Assembly (NCBI GenBank): GCA_934157035.1
Contig: CAKPHG010000006.1
Coordinates: forward strand, 25,012 to 89,011
Direction: 5' to 3'
DNA from: an uncultured Clostridia bacterium
Lineage (GTDB): Bacteria > Bacillota > Clostridia > TANB77 > CAG-508
DNA: 64,000 bases
In this document: one piece after another, positions 44,714 to 54,032 of the stretch
Numbering within the stretch: the stretch's first letter is position 1
Layout: every line of letters begins with the position of its first letter
Program-made: the position numbers and the translations under genes
Notes under the pieces: model-generated
The model's input: the letters and a program-made list of their open reading frames with translations, nothing else
Told to the model about the DNA's origin: nothing
Database searches by the model: none

Positions 44714-45256
44714 TTATATATACACCTCCTGCATTTTATTAACAAATTTTATAAAATCTTTTAAATATCTATTGTTTTTATCTTTGAAGTTTCTGTATTC
44801 AAGAAGTACTAGTGCTTCATCTACCTTCATTCCAATTCTTTCAGGTCTATCTAAAATCATTCCTCCAAAGTGATCAACTAATTCTAAAATATCACTTTCT
44901 TTTTCTCTTGGAACGCTTCCAGAATATCTATTTACTTCTTCACATATTTTGCAAAATCTATTATCAAATCCTAACGTACTTAAAAATTCTGCTCCTTCTT
45001 TTGCATAAGATTTTACTTTACTTAAATCTATAAAATTAGATGGCTTTTTACAATTACACAAAAGGCACGCTGTAAGTACTAAATTTTCATCTACATCTAT
45101 TTTCATAGTCTCAATAAATAACTTTGCAAGTTCTGTTTTTAATATTACAGATTTGTCAAAGAAAATTTTAGTTTTTTTCTCTAAGTAAAAAACTATTTCA
45201 AGCTTTCTTGTAAAGTTTTTTTCATCTAAAATATATTGTGCAAATGTTTCTTCCAT
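44714..45256 (-). CDS. Conserved protein with HD-like helical layout
   Basis: A 180-residue soluble protein. 'LTACLLCNCKKPSNFIDLSK', 'AKEGAEFLSTLGF' and 'LELVDHFGGMILDRPE' give the helical rhythm of an HD hydrolase, but the His-Asp metal pair is not clearly present (CNCKK sits where HD would be). The start at 45256 (AGGAGG before it) is preferred over 45325. Function unknown; a catalytically silent HD relative is possible. Confidence 0.65.
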   Translation of the reverse strand: MEETFAQYILDEKNFTRKLEIVFYLEKKTKIFFDKSVILKTELAKLFIETMKIDVDENLVLTACLLCNCKKPSNFIDLSKVKSYAKEGAEFLSTLGFDNRFCKICEEVNRYSGSVPREKESDILELVDHFGGMILDRPERIGMKVDEALVLLEYRNFKDKNNRYLKDFIKFVNKMQEVYI

Positions 45257-45400
45257 ATTATCCCTCCTATGGAATTTAAATATATTTTTCTTTATTATAT
45301 TTAATATTTCGGCACAATTCAACAATGTAATGCAAATGTTATCTAATTGTAATATTCATGTAACAAGTCACATTTTTTGTATATTTTACTATATTCCATA

Positions 45401-45437
45401 AAATAACGCATTAAGAATAATTCTTAATGCGTTATTT
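45401..45437. terminator. Terminator of tmcAL
   Basis: A perfect 17-bp stem (45401-45417 with 45421-45437), loop TAA, immediately after the stop codon. Confidence 0.85.
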
Positions 45438-45438
45438 A

Positions 45439-46671
45439 TTATATTATTATTAATTTATTTGTATAATCTAAATTTGCCCAAGAATCTGCTTCATAGCCTA
45501 AAGTATATATATCTGTTGCAAATATATCTTTTTCTAACATTTCTTTTAAAATTTTATTATTGTTTTGCTCTGTAAATTTTTTTACAGAAGTAATCATTTG
45601 AATTTTAGGATTTATATTGCATATATCTGATAACATTTCTTTTCCCTTACTATTAAATCCCAATACTCTTGCATAAGGAATTACTTTTTTTGAATTTTCC
45701 ATATCTTTTTTAGTAATTCCAAGTAAAACATATACAAGAATTCTTTGTATTCTTGTTTGTGTATATCTTTTACTTTTTACAATATTAACAAACTCTAATA
45801 AGCTATTGCATGAATTTGCTGCATTTTTTATAGCATGTTCTAATCCTTCTGAAACATCTGGAAGGTCTGCAATTTCTTTTATGTTCATTTTCCTTAATGT
45901 GTATAATATTTCTTTTTCATATTTTATTAAATCTAATACATAGCTACCTTTTCTTATTTCTTCTTTTAATAACATATATGAATTTCTTGGCATAACTTTT
46001 CTTAAATCATCATATTGTTCTAAAGCCACAAGCTTTCTAATTGCTGTACTACTTGCAAATTCATCTACAATTTTTTCATCATTATAATACACTTTTTTAC
46101 GTTCTATTGGAAATGGTTTTATTTCACTTTTTAATTTTTTTAGTGCTTTTAAATATTCTATTGCTAAAATATTGTTTGATCCAGATAATATATTTGCATA
46201 ACGTTTTATATCATTTAAATACATCATTAATGCATTTTCTCTAGCTTTTGGATATGAAATTCCTTTTCCTAATTCGTGGTTTAATATAGCACTATATTCT
46301 TTAGGTTCGTGATATAAAACATTGGCTATATTATTTAATGCTGCAAAATCTCCTGTTTCTGTACCAAAACATAATGTATCTACTATTCTTAAACTTTCAA
46401 GTACTTTTATAGCTCCTTGTGCAAAATTTTCTGCACTAGATATACTATACACAGTTGGAAGTTCTAATACAATATCTACACCATTTTCTAATGCCATTTG
46501 TGCTTTAGTCCATTTATTTACTAAAGAAGTATTTCCTCTTTGTGTAAAGTTTCCTGTTATAATTGCTACCACATATTCTGCACCAGTTTGTCTTTTAGCT
46601 TCTTCTATTTGATATAAATGTCCATTATGAAATGGATTATACTCTGCTATTATTCCTAGAACTGTTGCCAT
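45439..46671 (-). CDS. tmcAL: tRNA(Met) cytidine acetate ligase TmcAL
   Basis: A 410-residue nucleotidyltransferase (YlbM family) that uses acetate and ATP to make N4-acetylcytidine at the wobble base of elongator tRNA-Met. The HIGH-like motif 'IAEYNPFHNGHLYQI' (residues 8-22), 'AIITGNFTQRG', 'VDIVLELPTVYS' and 'SSTAIRKLV' are all present. Length is usual. Divergent from rnhA. Confidence 0.93.
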   Translation of the reverse strand: MATVLGIIAEYNPFHNGHLYQIEEAKRQTGAEYVVAIITGNFTQRGNTSLVNKWTKAQMALENGVDIVLELPTVYSISSAENFAQGAIKVLESLRIVDTLCFGTETGDFAALNNIANVLYHEPKEYSAILNHELGKGISYPKARENALMMYLNDIKRYANILSGSNNILAIEYLKALKKLKSEIKPFPIERKKVYYNDEKIVDEFASSTAIRKLVALEQYDDLRKVMPRNSYMLLKEEIRKGSYVLDLIKYEKEILYTLRKMNIKEIADLPDVSEGLEHAIKNAANSCNSLLEFVNIVKSKRYTQTRIQRILVYVLLGITKKDMENSKKVIPYARVLGFNSKGKEMLSDICNINPKIQMITSVKKFTEQNNNKILKEMLEKDIFATDIYTLGYEADSWANLDYTNKLIII

Positions 46672-46721
46672 ATTTTTCCCCTCTCTTACCTATAAGATAA
46701 AACTTTTTTATTTTCCATCTC

Positions 46722-46750
46722 TTGTATAATTTTAATTTCATTGATATAAT
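46722..46750 (+). promoter_or_regulatory. SigA promoter of rnhA
   Basis: TTGTAT (46722-46727), a 17-base spacer and an extended -10 TGATATAAT (hexamer 46745-46750), 42 bases before the start codon. Confidence 0.65.
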
Positions 46751-46791
46751 ATCATAAAATTTAGAATTTTACAATTGAAAGGACAAATATT

Positions 46792-47226
46792 ATGGAAGAA
46801 ATTACAATTTATACAGATGGTGCTTGTTCAGGTAACCCAGGTCCTGGTGGTTGGGGCGCTATTTTAATGTATAAAGATAATAAAAAAGAAATTTCTGGTG
46901 GTAAAAAAGATACTACTAATAATGTAATGGAGCTTACTGCTGTTATTGAAGCTTTAAAACTTGTAAAATATCCTTGTAAAATAAAAGTTTATAGTGATAG
47001 TGCTTATGTTGTAAACGGATTTTTGCAAGGTTGGATTTATAATTGGATAAAGAAAAATTGGAGAACTGCTGATGGTAGTCCTGTTAAGAATAAAGAATTA
47101 TGGGAAACATTGTATAACTTTACAAAAACTCACGAAATAGAATTTATTAAAGTTAAAGGTCATAGCGATAACGAGTTTAACAATCGTTGTGATGAACTTG
47201 CAAGAAATGCTATTTCTAATTTATAA
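46792..47226 (+). CDS. rnhA: Ribonuclease HI
   Basis: A 144-residue enzyme that cuts RNA in RNA-DNA hybrids. Catalytic residues: Asp9 in 'IYTDGACSGNPGPGGWGAI', Glu in 'NNVMELTAV', Asp in 'VYSDSAYV' and the final Asp in 'NNRCDELA'. The basic handle 'GWIYNWIKKNWRTADG' is present as in E. coli RNase HI. AAAGGA precedes the ATG. Confidence 0.97.
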   Translation: MEEITIYTDGACSGNPGPGGWGAILMYKDNKKEISGGKKDTTNNVMELTAVIEALKLVKYPCKIKVYSDSAYVVNGFLQGWIYNWIKKNWRTADGSPVKNKELWETLYNFTKTHEIEFIKVKGHSDNEFNNRCDELARNAISNL

Positions 47227-47256
47227 GTTTTAGGAACGAGCTTAAAAATAAAAAAA

Positions 47257-47290
47257 GAGGAAATTGTTTAATTAACTTTTCCTCGTTTTT
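47257..47290 (+). terminator. Terminator of rnhA
   Basis: GAGGAAA (47257-47263) pairs with TTTCCTC (47278-47284), followed by a T run. Confidence 0.6.
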
Positions 47291-47327
47291 TATTTTATAA
47301 TTCTTATTTTTAATTAATCTCTATAAT

Positions 47328-48104
47328 TTACTTTTTTATATATTTCATATATGCAAAATTGCTATTCTTACTTCTATCTACCATACATTCATACACTTTA
47401 TTTCTTAGTTCTTCCTTTTGTTCTTTAATATTTAATTGCGTATTTGCAAAAAATGGCCCATCTATATAGGTAACAATTCTTAGTCTATTATTCTTTTTTC
47501 CATATCTTTGATATGTGTTTGTCATACAAAATGTTGGTTTTTTTAATTCTACTGGATATTTAAAAGATACTGACTTAAACGGTCTTATTCCAGTGTAATA
47601 AGGCCATATATGTGCCTCTGGATATATTGTAATTGAACACTTTTTTTCAATTTTTTCACGAATAATATCTAAAAAGTTTTTCATTGCTTCTTTGTTTCCT
47701 GGAACAGGTAATGCTCCAAGCATTTCTATTATAGTTCCAAATGGTTTAACTGAAATATTTTCAGGATTTACTATAAAAAAGTTTCTTTTAGGATATATAG
47801 GAATGCTTGGTATAAATGTATCTGCAAATTGTTGCGTATGATTTACATATACAAAATAACCTTCTTTTTTATATTTTTTAATTTTTTCTTTTCCTATATA
47901 TTTTATTTTAAATTTAAATTTAGCATACCCTATTTTTATCGGAATGCTTAATATATTTTGAAAAATCAAAGAGCAAAAGTCCCACAAAAAGTTATGTTTA
48001 TATTTATATTTTTCATCAATTACTCTGGGTGTTATTTTTGCTCCTGAAAATTCATCATTTAATTCATCTTCATAATAAATTATTTTCTTACTATTCATTA
48101 ACAC
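47328..48104 (-). CDS. PlsC-like acyltransferase, atypical
   Basis: A 258-residue protein of the glycerophosphate/lysophosphatidate acyltransferase superfamily. The catalytic motif reads 'VNHTQQFADTF', with five rather than four residues between His and Asp. The later 'TIYPEAHIWPYY' and 'VELKKPTFCMTNTYQR' match blocks III and IV loosely. It overlaps the GT8-PlsC fusion gene by 14 bases, so the two are co-translated. It probably acts on a membrane lipid; activity is uncertain because of the spacing change. Confidence 0.75.
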   Translation of the reverse strand: MLMNSKKIIYYEDELNDEFSGAKITPRVIDEKYKYKHNFLWDFCSLIFQNILSIPIKIGYAKFKFKIKYIGKEKIKKYKKEGYFVYVNHTQQFADTFIPSIPIYPKRNFFIVNPENISVKPFGTIIEMLGALPVPGNKEAMKNFLDIIREKIEKKCSITIYPEAHIWPYYTGIRPFKSVSFKYPVELKKPTFCMTNTYQRYGKKNNRLRIVTYIDGPFFANTQLNIKEQKEELRNKVYECMVDRSKNSNFAYMKYIKK

Positions 48105-49896
48105 TTTCCTTATTTTCTAAAGTATCATATTCTAGTGGCATTTTATAGAAGTCTTCATATATATTTTTCCAAACCTCATAATTTTTTTCTTTCATTGCTT
48201 CTGTATTTTCTTTTTCTGTTAAATTCTCATCTGGATAAATTGGTTTTTCTATATTAACAGTATATTCTTGAACAAGGAAACCATCTTCTCCTATTATATC
48301 ACTGTCTTCCATTGTTATAAAAATAGGAATAACTGGTACCTTGCTTCTAGCTGCAAAATTAAATGCACCATTTTTTAATGGCTTTGGTTTTCTATAATTC
48401 CACCACATGCTTTGTTCTGGATATATTAATATAAAATCTCCTCTTTTTAATATAACATCTACTGCTTTTACAAATTCTATCATTGTTCTTTTATTAGAAC
48501 TTAATGGTAATGTATTACAATTTCTAAAGAAAAAGCCATACATTCCTGGAAAATTTGTATAATTTCCTTCTCTTATTACTTTAAATAACTTTTTATTTTT
48601 GTGTTGGCCTGCTAATCTAAAGACTTTTTCTATTGTAAACGAATCATATGGATTAAAATGGTTGCAAGTTAATATTGCACCTGTTTTTACATTTTTTAAG
48701 TTTTCCATTCCGTTTATTTTCTTTATTATTAACTTGTTGTCTTTTAGCAAATCTTCTACAAACCATTGTGCCATTCTATATGCCATTCTACTTTTTATTT
48801 TACTTTTTCTACTTGTTCTTAAATAATCCACATCTTCAGGTGTTAGTGGCACTGTAGGTGGGTCATCTTCCACATCTACATCGAATATTCCATTTTCTTC
48901 TAGTTCTTTTATCTTTTTTAGAACTTCAAGTCTTTCCTTTGACTTTTCTATTACTTGAACTTCTCTTCTATAACTTCTATCATCGCCTACACAATCTGAT
49001 TCTTTTTGTGCTAAATCTTTAAGTGTTTTAAATTGTTGCATATCTCTAAAGCGCTCTTCTTCTGAATAATTTTCTTTTATTTTGCATATTTCATTATAAT
49101 ATTCTGTCTTTTTAGCATATTTCCAAAAGTAATCTTTATATCTAATATTATCATAGTGCCATGGCTTATCTGCTAAATTGTAATGAATAATTTTTAAATC
49201 TTTATCATCAAAATCATCATTTGCAATAGGCATTTTATCCCATGCTTTATCTATAATCTTTACTTTTCCTTTGCACAATCTGTTTAAATAGTCTTGATCT
49301 TGTGCTACTGTAAACTTTATAGTCTCTAATAAATATAAAAATTTGTCTTGAAAATCAAATTTTCTAAACTCATCTAAGTTCATTAAAAGAATTCCTGCAT
49401 TAAAGTAATTTCTATAATCTGCAACACCTACAACTTTTTCCGCATATTCTTGGAATACTTTTATAGTCTGGATAACATCATCTGGTGCTGCTGCAACTAA
49501 ATTATCTCCTATATCTTGATTATATAATTCTGCTATATCACCTAAAACTACAATATCACTATCTAAGTATATTGCTTTATTGTATTGTGGATATAAGTTA
49601 GCTATAAATAGTCTAAAATATGTTGTGTTTGTGTAATAGTCACGTGTATATAATTTATCTTTTACTTTTTCTATATAGTAATTTAAGTCTACAAATTCAA
49701 TGTTTACATTTTCTCTTTTATATTTATTTATTTTCTTTTTATTTTCTTCACTTATATTTGTATATAATACCTTAATTGAATAGTAATATTGCTTTGATGA
49801 GTTTTCAATTAAAGACTCTAATGCAACTGCTAAAAATGGTACATATCCATCATCTATCGCAAAAAATATTGGTATTACATCTAAATTATTTTCCAT
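48091..49896 (-). CDS. GT8 glycosyltransferase-PlsC acyltransferase fusion
   Basis: A 601-residue two-domain protein. Residues 5-275 form a GT8 glycosyltransferase: 'IPIFFAIDDGYVPFLAVAL', DxD metal motif 'YLDSDIVVLGD' (110-120), 'YFNAGILLMNLDEFR', and 'IIHYNLADKPWH'. A charged linker (about 290-375) leads to a PlsC-type acyltransferase: 'TCNHFNPYDSF' with correct HX4D, 'IYPEQSMWW', and 'AARSKVPVIPIFI'. The combination suggests making an acylated glycolipid in one polypeptide. Between another acyltransferase and a broken GT8. Confidence 0.88.
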   Translation of the reverse strand: MENNLDVIPIFFAIDDGYVPFLAVALESLIENSSKQYYYSIKVLYTNISEENKKKINKYKRENVNIEFVDLNYYIEKVKDKLYTRDYYTNTTYFRLFIANLYPQYNKAIYLDSDIVVLGDIAELYNQDIGDNLVAAAPDDVIQTIKVFQEYAEKVVGVADYRNYFNAGILLMNLDEFRKFDFQDKFLYLLETIKFTVAQDQDYLNRLCKGKVKIIDKAWDKMPIANDDFDDKDLKIIHYNLADKPWHYDNIRYKDYFWKYAKKTEYYNEICKIKENYSEEERFRDMQQFKTLKDLAQKESDCVGDDRSYRREVQVIEKSKERLEVLKKIKELEENGIFDVDVEDDPPTVPLTPEDVDYLRTSRKSKIKSRMAYRMAQWFVEDLLKDNKLIIKKINGMENLKNVKTGAILTCNHFNPYDSFTIEKVFRLAGQHKNKKLFKVIREGNYTNFPGMYGFFFRNCNTLPLSSNKRTMIEFVKAVDVILKRGDFILIYPEQSMWWNYRKPKPLKNGAFNFAARSKVPVIPIFITMEDSDIIGEDGFLVQEYTVNIEKPIYPDENLTEKENTEAMKEKNYEVWKNIYEDFYKMPLEYDTLENKESVNE

Positions 49897-49909
49897 ATTT
49901 TTCTCCCTT

Positions 49910-50747
49910 TTATTTATACATTTTTTCTGTGTTGTATTTTTCTTTTAATTTTAAATATTCCTCTAGATCTTCATCAAATGAATAGCATTTTAAAACTTTG
50001 TGAACTTCTTCTACATTCCATTGTTTAAAGTTTTCTGTATGAGGATATGGTAAAAGCATAAGTCTTTTACAAAAATGGCAAACTACTGTATCTTTTTTGT
50101 TAAATTTAGATTGCTCATTAAATATTCGTGGAAGTAGTAGTTTCTTTGTTGTTGACCTAAATATTGCATCTTGATCCGCAAATAACATTTTTTTAGTTTT
50201 TATTAGATGTCTTGCTTTTTTTAATAGTCCTGTTTCTTTGATTTTTTCCATATTAAGTAGCAACATTCCTGCATTTATATAATCTGGTCTTATAAGCCAA
50301 GAACCATATTTTTCTTTTACTGCTGCATACTCATAATTTGATACATCTATGTTGTATAGTTTTGTTATATCATCACCTATCATCATATCTATATCTAAAT
50401 ATAATAATTTACTTGGCATATTTGGAACTAAGTCTGCAAGTAACCTAAGTAATGTATATGGTGTACAATATGCATTTTCGTTTGCACAGTTTGCAAATTC
50501 TTTTTCATATATTCCGAGTAACATCAACCTTTTCTACAACATTATTTGGATTTTTAGATTTTACGACTTCATTTAAAAAATTAATTTGTTCATCTTCAAT
50601 ACATGTAAAGTCCGGATTTAATCTTGATATATCCATTGTAAATATGAAACATCTAATATCTTCTTTTGTTCTATTGGTCATTGATATAAGTTGAGTTAGT
50701 GCTCCATCAAAAACTTTTTTGTTTCCACATAAAAGTATATTTACCAT
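49910..50747 (-). pseudogene. GT8 glycosyltransferase interrupted by a +1 frameshift
   Basis: Two frames join to a complete GT8. The first (50747 down to codon 78) covers the N-terminus 'VNILLCGNKKVFDGAL...VVEKVDVT'. At codon 78, CGG (50516-50514), the frame is lost and ends three codons on. Skipping the C continues with 'GIYEKEFANCANENAYCTPY', DxD 'YLDIDMMIGDD', 'YINAGMLLLNMEKI' and 'VVCHFCKRLM', to the stop at 49910. The corrected length is 278 residues with no gap in the family pattern. It is either a recent mutation, a sequencing error, or recoding at a rare codon. Confidence 0.8.
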
Positions 50748-50886
50748 ATTTTTCCCCTTTTTTCCCCTTTTTTACCCTATTTGGTACATATTATATATTA
50801 TTTTTTGTTTTTTTACAACACTCATGACTAAAAAGTCGAAAATTTACAAGTAAGTGACTAAATTAAAAATTTTTAAAGTTTAAAAT

Positions 50887-50929
50887 GGACGCTCTTTTTT
50901 GACATTTTTTGTGTCAGCAAAGAGCGTCC
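50887..50929 (-). terminator. Terminator with GGACGC/GCGTCC arms (element E)
   Basis: GGACGCTCTTT (50887-50897) pairs with AAAGAGCGTCC (50919-50929), plus an inner GACA/TGTC. Lies 14 bases after the stop codon of the flavin-reductase gene. It shares the GGAC/GTCC core of the repeat family. Confidence 0.65.
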
Positions 50930-50942
50930 CTTCTGAATTTTT

Positions 50943-51884
50943 TTATTTTTTCTCTTTATTTCGTTTATCTTGTATTATTTCCATTTCTTTTTCTGTTATT
51001 AATGTAACATTATTTTCTTTTGCCCATGATACACAACCTTTTAAAACTGTACTTAAAAATACTCTTGGTACTTTTACTAATTTTGCACATGCTTCGTCTG
51101 TAAATTTCACTTCTGGATCTATTCTTGAAGCTGCATATTTTACTGTGTCTAAACTAATACCTTTGCTTGCTGGAATTGGTTCTGATATTGGTCTTTTAAA
51201 TCTTGTGTACCAGAAATTCTTGTTATCACGATATCCATAGTCAACTGGTACTTGTGGAAATGAATTACTATTTACTCCGTCTACAATTGCATCATAATAT
51301 TTTGGTTTCATTAAAATGTGATCTATTTTTAAAATGAAATGTGCACCAAACTTACTTGTAATTCCATTAAAGTCATGATATGGTGGCAAGTATTCTTCTT
51401 GTACTGTATCATTCTCGGCTCCATCTAATTCTTTTACCCATGTACATTCAAATACTTGGAATGCTTCACTAATTATTTTAGGAAATTGTTCATTAGGATT
51501 TTCTCTTGCTCTTTTTCCATCTACTAATGTAAATATGCAGTCTTTCATTTTTTCTTCAGTTGTTTCTCCTGGGTAGCCAAGTCTAACCGCTTCTTTAAAA
51601 TATTTTCTTTTATCTGTAATAAAATTGATTGAGCATTTTCCTGTTCTTAATATGTTTTTTGCTGTATTTGAGCTATTTCTACAGCAAAGTACCATTGCAT
51701 AATAATCCTTTCCTGCAATATAGTAAGGAAAACATAATGAATATGAACCTATATTTGTTTGTCCAGATTCACTTAATGTTCCTATTTCTGTTGTTGGCAT
51801 TGGGAAAAAGCTTGATGTTTGATAAAAGTTATCAACTATCCTCAAATCCCTAAAACCATTTAATTCTTCAATTTTCTTTTCCAT
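50943..51884 (-). CDS. Flavin reductase-like protein fused to a PCP_red domain
   Basis: A 313-residue protein. Residues 1-215 form an FMN-binding split barrel of the flavin reductase type ('MPTTEIGTLSESGQTNIGSYSLCFPYY', 'NTAKNILRTGKCSINFI' as two separate blocks). Residues about 262-308 match the PCP_red module ('FTDEACAKLVKVPRVFLSTV', then 'WAKENNVTLITEKEME') found at the C-terminus of light-independent protochlorophyllide reductase subunits. The module probably helps binding rather than catalysis. Function in a non-photosynthetic cell is unknown. Confidence 0.75.
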   Translation of the reverse strand: MEKKIEELNGFRDLRIVDNFYQTSSFFPMPTTEIGTLSESGQTNIGSYSLCFPYYIAGKDYYAMVLCCRNSSNTAKNILRTGKCSINFITDKRKYFKEAVRLGYPGETTEEKMKDCIFTLVDGKRARENPNEQFPKIISEAFQVFECTWVKELDGAENDTVQEEYLPPYHDFNGITSKFGAHFILKIDHILMKPKYYDAIVDGVNSNSFPQVPVDYGYRDNKNFWYTRFKRPISEPIPASKGISLDTVKYAASRIDPEVKFTDEACAKLVKVPRVFLSTVLKGCVSWAKENNVTLITEKEMEIIQDKRNKEKK

Positions 51885-51926
51885 AAAATCAAATCCTTTC
51901 TTTTTTATATTTATATTTTTTTAAAC

Positions 51927-52484
51927 CTATAATAATTTTAATTTTTCATTTAATTTTCTATAAATAGGTTTCATTTTTTCTTCATTTGTAATTATGTCTG
52001 CTTTATCTATATCTACCCATTCAACTCCACTATTTTCATCTTCTTTTATTTTTAAGACTTCATTTTCGTCTGCCTCTAATAAAAAGCAACAATCCAAATG
52101 TAAATGAGAAGGTACAAATTTTCCTCTTTTTACGTGGCTATCTACTGTAAGTATTTGTATTCCAAAAAATCCATCACTTAATACTTTCAAATTCTTTAAA
52201 CTTGTTTCTTCATTTGCTTCTTTTAATGCTACATGTAATAAATCGCTATCTCCGTCTGCATGTCCACCAGTCCAAGCCCAAGATTTATATATATTGTGAT
52301 ATATCATTAACACTTTTGTTCTTTCTTTATTTACTATCCAATTTGATGCTGTAAAGTGACACATTCTATTTTCTCTTGTTAATACATCTTTAAATGTATC
52401 TATGTATTGTAACATCATTTCTTTGTCATTTTCTTCTTGTTCATTATATGGTTTATAGTTTTCAATTTGTTCTCTTAAATTCAT
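51927..52484 (-). CDS. Nudix hydrolase
   Basis: A 185-residue hydrolase of nucleoside diphosphates linked to another group. The Nudix box is 'GGHADGDSDLLHVALKEANEET' split across residues about 75-96, a variant where Lys replaces Arg. GGGAGG precedes the ATG. The preceding 'TASNWIVNKERTKVLMIYHN' is the typical first strand. Substrate not predictable. Confidence 0.9.
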   Translation of the reverse strand: MNLREQIENYKPYNEQEENDKEMMLQYIDTFKDVLTRENRMCHFTASNWIVNKERTKVLMIYHNIYKSWAWTGGHADGDSDLLHVALKEANEETSLKNLKVLSDGFFGIQILTVDSHVKRGKFVPSHLHLDCCFLLEADENEVLKIKEDENSGVEWVDIDKADIITNEEKMKPIYRKLNEKLKLL

Positions 52485-52557
52485 TTTTATGTGCCTCCCA
52501 TTTATTTTTTACTAACTAAATTTATATCATAAAAGCCAAAAAAAATAAAGTGTTTTA

Positions 52558-52746
52558 TCACTTCATTTTTTCTTCTTTATACCATTTAGCAAATTCTCTC
52601 ATTGCATCTACAGATTCATATTTTATTCTGTTTAATCTTTCTTCATCTGTCATTTGTGCTAGAGTTTTTTCATATCCAAAAGGTTTATATATGTACCACA
52701 AATCTGACCACTTTTTATCTGTATCATTTTCTAATTTTAATACCAC
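52558..52746 (-). CDS. Small protein coupled to the nitroreductase gene
   Basis: A possible 62-residue protein starting at GTG 52746, overlapping the end of the nitroreductase gene by 10 bases. It is rich in Glu, Lys and Trp (WSDLWYIYKPFGYEKTL) and has no known motif. No strong ribosome site is visible, so expression would depend on coupling. Confidence 0.45.
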   Translation of the reverse strand: MVLKLENDTDKKWSDLWYIYKPFGYEKTLAQMTDEERLNRIKYESVDAMREFAKWYKEEKMK

Positions 52747-53297
52747 TCTAAAATTTCTTTTATATCTTTCCTTGGTCTTTGTTTAGGAGTTTGATTTGGA
52801 TAACCAATAGAAATTGCTGAAACTAATTCCATGCTTTCGTATCCTACTAATTTTGCTATTTCTTTCTCGGTATATGCTGTATCTCTTATCCAAAGTGAAC
52901 CTAATCCTAAATCTGTTGCTCTTAAGCAAATATTTTCTATAGCACCTCCTATTGAAAGTGTATCTCCTATAAGCCAATTATCTTCATGTTCTTTAAAAAC
53001 TAATATTAATATAGGTGCTTCTTTTATTATTTTTGCTGTTGTTATAACGCTACTATTAGCGTTACATATTTGATTTTCTAAGCTTTCTTTTGAATCTTCT
53101 TCATTTTTTATCATAATATCTGCAATTTTATCTTTCGTACTATTTTTTACTATTAAAAATTTCCAATGTTGTCTATTTTTAGCTGATGGTGCTAATCTTG
53201 CACTCTCTATTAGCTCTTCTATTAGTTCCTTTGACACATCTTCATTTGTATATTTTCTAATACTTCTTCTATTTTTTATTGCTTCTTCTAATTCCAT
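52737..53297 (-). CDS. Nitroreductase family protein
   Basis: A 186-residue FMN-dependent oxidoreductase. Phosphate-binding Arg cluster 'KNRRSIRKYTNEDV' at residues 7-20, 'ARLAPSAKNRQHWKF' at about 33-47, 'SIGGAIENICLRATDLGLGSLW' region near 112-133. GTTAAAATGG context with the stop of the amidotransferase just upstream suggests an operon. Substrate unknown. Confidence 0.92.
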   Translation of the reverse strand: MELEEAIKNRRSIRKYTNEDVSKELIEELIESARLAPSAKNRQHWKFLIVKNSTKDKIADIMIKNEEDSKESLENQICNANSSVITTAKIIKEAPILILVFKEHEDNWLIGDTLSIGGAIENICLRATDLGLGSLWIRDTAYTEKEIAKLVGYESMELVSAISIGYPNQTPKQRPRKDIKEILEWY

Positions 53298-53306
53298 TTT
53301 AACCTC

Positions 53307-53993
53307 TCATTTCTTACATATATTTATAAATTCTTTAAATATTTCATTCATATTTTTGTCTTTTGTATATAAACTTTCAGGATGAAATCTTACTCCTATG
53401 TAAAACTTTTTATCTTTAGATTCAATAACATCTGGATAACCATCTTCACAAAATGCTACTTTGTCTAACATTGGACACTCTTTTATTGTTCTTTTATGTC
53501 TAGAGTTAACCATCATCTCTTCCGTTTTTACTATATTATAAAATTTTGAATTTTTATCTATTTTAATACTATGAACATACTCATCAAATGACTTATCATG
53601 CTTTTCTGGATTAGGGATTTTATAAGTCGTACCACCTAAAGCCCTAGCAATAACATTTTGTCCTGCACATATTCCTAATATAGGTATATTATTGTCATAA
53701 CAATATTTAGCAATTATAGTTTCATAACTATCTGTTTCTGCTCCACCCTGCAATATAATTCCGTCACACAACTCAATTTGAGCAATTAAATTTTCTCTTT
53801 CCTCTTTAGACAAATTATCTTTCCAATCATCACCACTATAATTAATTTGTTTTTCGGTAGGCAAAATTCCAATTGCTATGCCTCCGTTATCAAATATTGC
53901 CTGCTTTACCTCGTCTCTTATAAACGTATCTGTTCTATTTGTTTTATATGTAGCATAATGTTTTGATACAATTCCAATAATTGGTTTATTCAT
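53307..53993 (-). CDS. Class I glutamine amidotransferase-like hydrolase (PuuD family)
   Basis: A 228-residue gamma-glutamyl-hydrolase type protein. Nucleophile Cys in 'ILGICAGQNVIARALGG' and the His-x-Glu pair in 'VRFHPESLY' are present; 'GIILQGGAETD' is the oxyanion-strand region. The family hydrolyses gamma-glutamyl-GABA or similar. GGAGA precedes the ATG. It leads into the nitroreductase. Confidence 0.87.
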   Translation of the reverse strand: MNKPIIGIVSKHYATYKTNRTDTFIRDEVKQAIFDNGGIAIGILPTEKQINYSGDDWKDNLSKEERENLIAQIELCDGIILQGGAETDSYETIIAKYCYDNNIPILGICAGQNVIARALGGTTYKIPNPEKHDKSFDEYVHSIKIDKNSKFYNIVKTEEMMVNSRHKRTIKECPMLDKVAFCEDGYPDVIESKDKKFYIGVRFHPESLYTKDKNMNEIFKEFINICKK

Positions 53994-54032
53994 AATATTA
54001 TCTCCTTTATTTTTACCTATATTTGCATATTC

